Assembly: GCA_009617715.1 (NCBI GenBank)
Contig: VTFK01000023.1
Span: 744,001-808,000, forward strand
Reading direction: 5' to 3'
DNA from: Plectrocnemia conspersa
Lineage: Eukaryota; Arthropoda; Insecta; Trichoptera; Polycentropodidae
DNA length: 64,000 nucleotides
Made by a program: the position numbers and the translations under genes. Positions 62,502 to 64,000 of this stretch are shown in pieces. A model generated the notes under the pieces. The model was given only the letters and a program-made list of their open reading frames with translations. It made no database searches and was not told where the DNA came from. Position 1 is the first letter of the stretch; the number at the start of each line of letters is the position of its first letter.

Positions 62502-63300
62502 GCCGTAACAAAAGAACGCAGGACAAAAGAGGGCAAACAAAATAGCGCAATGGCAAAACAGCGCAACACATAGATGAAAAAATAAAAACAAGAAAATACA
62601 AAAATAAATATTAAAAACTGTAATATTGTACATGATAAAAAAAATATTTCTGTTCTTTCTCAATACAATTATATTTAATTTGTCAATTTTCATTATTTAA
62701 ATTTCAGCAAGTGTGAATAAAAATTTTTTTTTTTTAAATTAAAATACACTAGTTATTGCAAATAAAATAAGCTAAGTTATAATAAAAAAACAGCAAAAAT
62801 CAAAATTCAAAAGTTAAGAAAATGGTTTTTAAAAGTTTATCATTATTGCAGTTTTAAATATTTATGTTTTTATTTTTGTGTTGTATGTTTTTATTTTTTA
62901 TTGAATCTTCAGTTGTATTCTGACAGGCGTAAGCCCAATGCGTTACAATGAGGTATATCTGTACCAACTGAGTAAGTCAATCAGATATTATGAATACCTA
63001 CAAGTCAGTATTTTAACTACCAGACTGAAAATCTGGGAATCGATGACATCTAGATTAATAATTATAAATGATTTTGTAGTATAATTTATAACCAATAGAT
63101 ATCACTGCAGCTGGGGCGTTTTTTGTTGGTAATAGCGCATTTTTTATAAATAAAAATTCGAATGCCGCTGTCGGGGCTCGAACCGGCAACCTCATAGTTA
63201 CTAGTCTGAGACGTTACGAACTACGCTATTCTGTCGTTGCGTCATTTTATCTAGTGCTATTTTGTCGCTGTACCTTTTGTCCTGCGCCTTTTTGACGGGA
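62502..63300. mobile_element. Terminal-inverted-repeat element containing a SINE
   Basis: The left arm at about 62502-62570 (CGCAGGACAAAAGAGGGC, ACAAAATAGCGCAATGGC, AAAACAGCGCAAC) and the inverted right arm at about 63233-63300 (GCGCAGGACAAAAGG, CGACAAAATAGC, AAAATGACGCAAC) match over about 65 bases with small differences. The arms themselves are built from repeated CGCA..ACAAAAT words. Inside there is no transposase frame. A SINE-A copy abuts the right arm. No clear target duplication was found, so the superfamily is unknown. Confidence 0.65.
62888..63235 (-). repeat. SINE-A copy 3, tRNA-Thr-derived, best head
   Basis: On the minus strand: TAGCGTAGTTCGTAACG (A-box region, complement of about 63212-63229), anticodon loop CTAGTAA (complement of 63198-63204; AGT, threonine), B box GGTTCGAGCCC (complement of 63174-63184), CCGACAGCGGCA, then an AT-rich body and a tail ending in TTACGCCTGTCAG. 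It pairs with the copy at 740-1075 over the whole length. The right end lies next to the terminal repeat of the surrounding element, so it inserted there or was captured. Confidence 0.78.
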
Positions 63301-64000
63301 TATCCTCAAGACATATTAGGCGTAGCAAATTTTATCTGCTATTTCAATACAAGTAAATGTATATACTTATTCGGCTATAAAGTAAACTTATTGTATTCAA
63401 ATTTATTTTTTACAGCTTGGTGCAAAATGAATGAATATTGAAAAAGATCGAGGTGCATTAACGCTCGTAATAACGCACGTTTAATGTGTAGTGTCAATAT
63501 AAGTAAATATATGCTAATTTGACCATGAGGTTTAATTTTTAGTATATTTTAACAAATAAAGATTACTTTGAGGTGTGCAGAAAATATAATAATATAATTT
63601 TAATCAGACCTAAAAAATAGAGGTTAATTTGGTTGCGTTGAGCAATTTTTTTTTCTTAAAAACATAAATATTATTAGGAAAAATTATGAGCGTAGAAAAT
63701 ATATTTCAGTAAATATATAGAATTTTTTACAAGAGGTTTATTTGGCTGCTTGTAGCAAAATTTATACAACATTCCCTCAAAACCTGACATTTTATAAGGC
63801 TCATTAGGTCGCGCAGCATGAATAAGTTGTTGTACAACAGCGTGCAATGAAAATTTTTAAGATATTTTTATTTGAATAGTAAAAAAAAGTTAACGCTCGC
63901 GTGACTTTTAAATGCGATTTTACTTATTAACTTAAGAAGCAAAAATACCAAATATTTCCTCAAAAAACTTAAGTAGTAGGATCTATCGGGTATCTTACCC
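63301..64000. other. AT-rich DNA
   Basis: No gene or recognised repeat to the window end. Confidence 0.45.

Overview
This is a 64 kb stretch of AT-rich animal nuclear DNA, most likely from an insect or another arthropod. That guess rests on base composition, on the absence of any long open gene, and on the mix of mobile-element relics: a mariner with cecropia-like ends, Jockey/CR1-like and RTE-like LINE pieces, two hAT elements and tRNA-derived SINEs. The species cannot be named from the sequence. I recognise no host protein-coding exon, rRNA, functional tRNA or CRISPR array. Nearly all short open frames look like chance frames or shadows of repeats and GC-richer islands.

Two kinds of sequence stand out from the AT-rich background. 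The first is a spaced series of islands about 0.2-0.8 kb long with higher GC, frequent CpG and short homeodomain- or GATA-type words. They lie near 0.2, 2.5, 6.4, 8.2, 11.4, 14.8, 15.7, 18.4, 19.7, 21.4, 29.1, 32.5, 35.2, 37.8, 41.8, 47.1, 53.0, 56.5, 60.2 and 61.8 kb. They have no sustained reading frames. My inference is that the window is a large intron or gene desert carrying cis-regulatory elements of some neighbouring gene.

The second is mobile DNA, much of it nested. From left to right: a tRNA-Thr-derived SINE (0.74-1.08 kb, more copies at 25.5 and 62.9 kb and a tail fragment at 44.9 kb); a ~1 kb repeat present twice in direct orientation (9.3 and 33.4 kb); an RTE-like LINE relic broken by a BED-finger hAT element with a perfect 8-bp target duplication (11.7-14.3 kb); a second hAT with an 8-bp duplication (22.5-23.6 kb); another RTE relic broken by a mariner (26.4-28.4 kb); LTR-like pieces (31.1 and 40.0 kb), the second lying in a ~110-bp tandem array (39.5-41.0 kb); four Jockey/CR1-like LINE relics besides the best one (35.9, 43.95, 51.8 and 57.05 kb) and the best preserved one at 49.3-51.1 kb, which ends in a 12-bp 3' hairpin; a second SINE-like family at 6.7, 38.8, 43.7, 46.0 and 47.9 kb; and a terminal-inverted-repeat element with a SINE next to its right arm (62.5-63.3 kb).

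All recognised element proteins carry stops, frameshifts, deletions or lost catalytic residues, so none appears active by itself. The nesting gives a relative order of insertions. The best candidates for new biology are the regulatory islands, especially the GATA-rich one at 21.25-21.52 kb, the two uncharacterised terminal-inverted-repeat families, and three strong inverted repeats (7.0-7.15, 43.92 and 49.34 kb). Edges of degraded repeats are approximate because all comparisons were made by eye.
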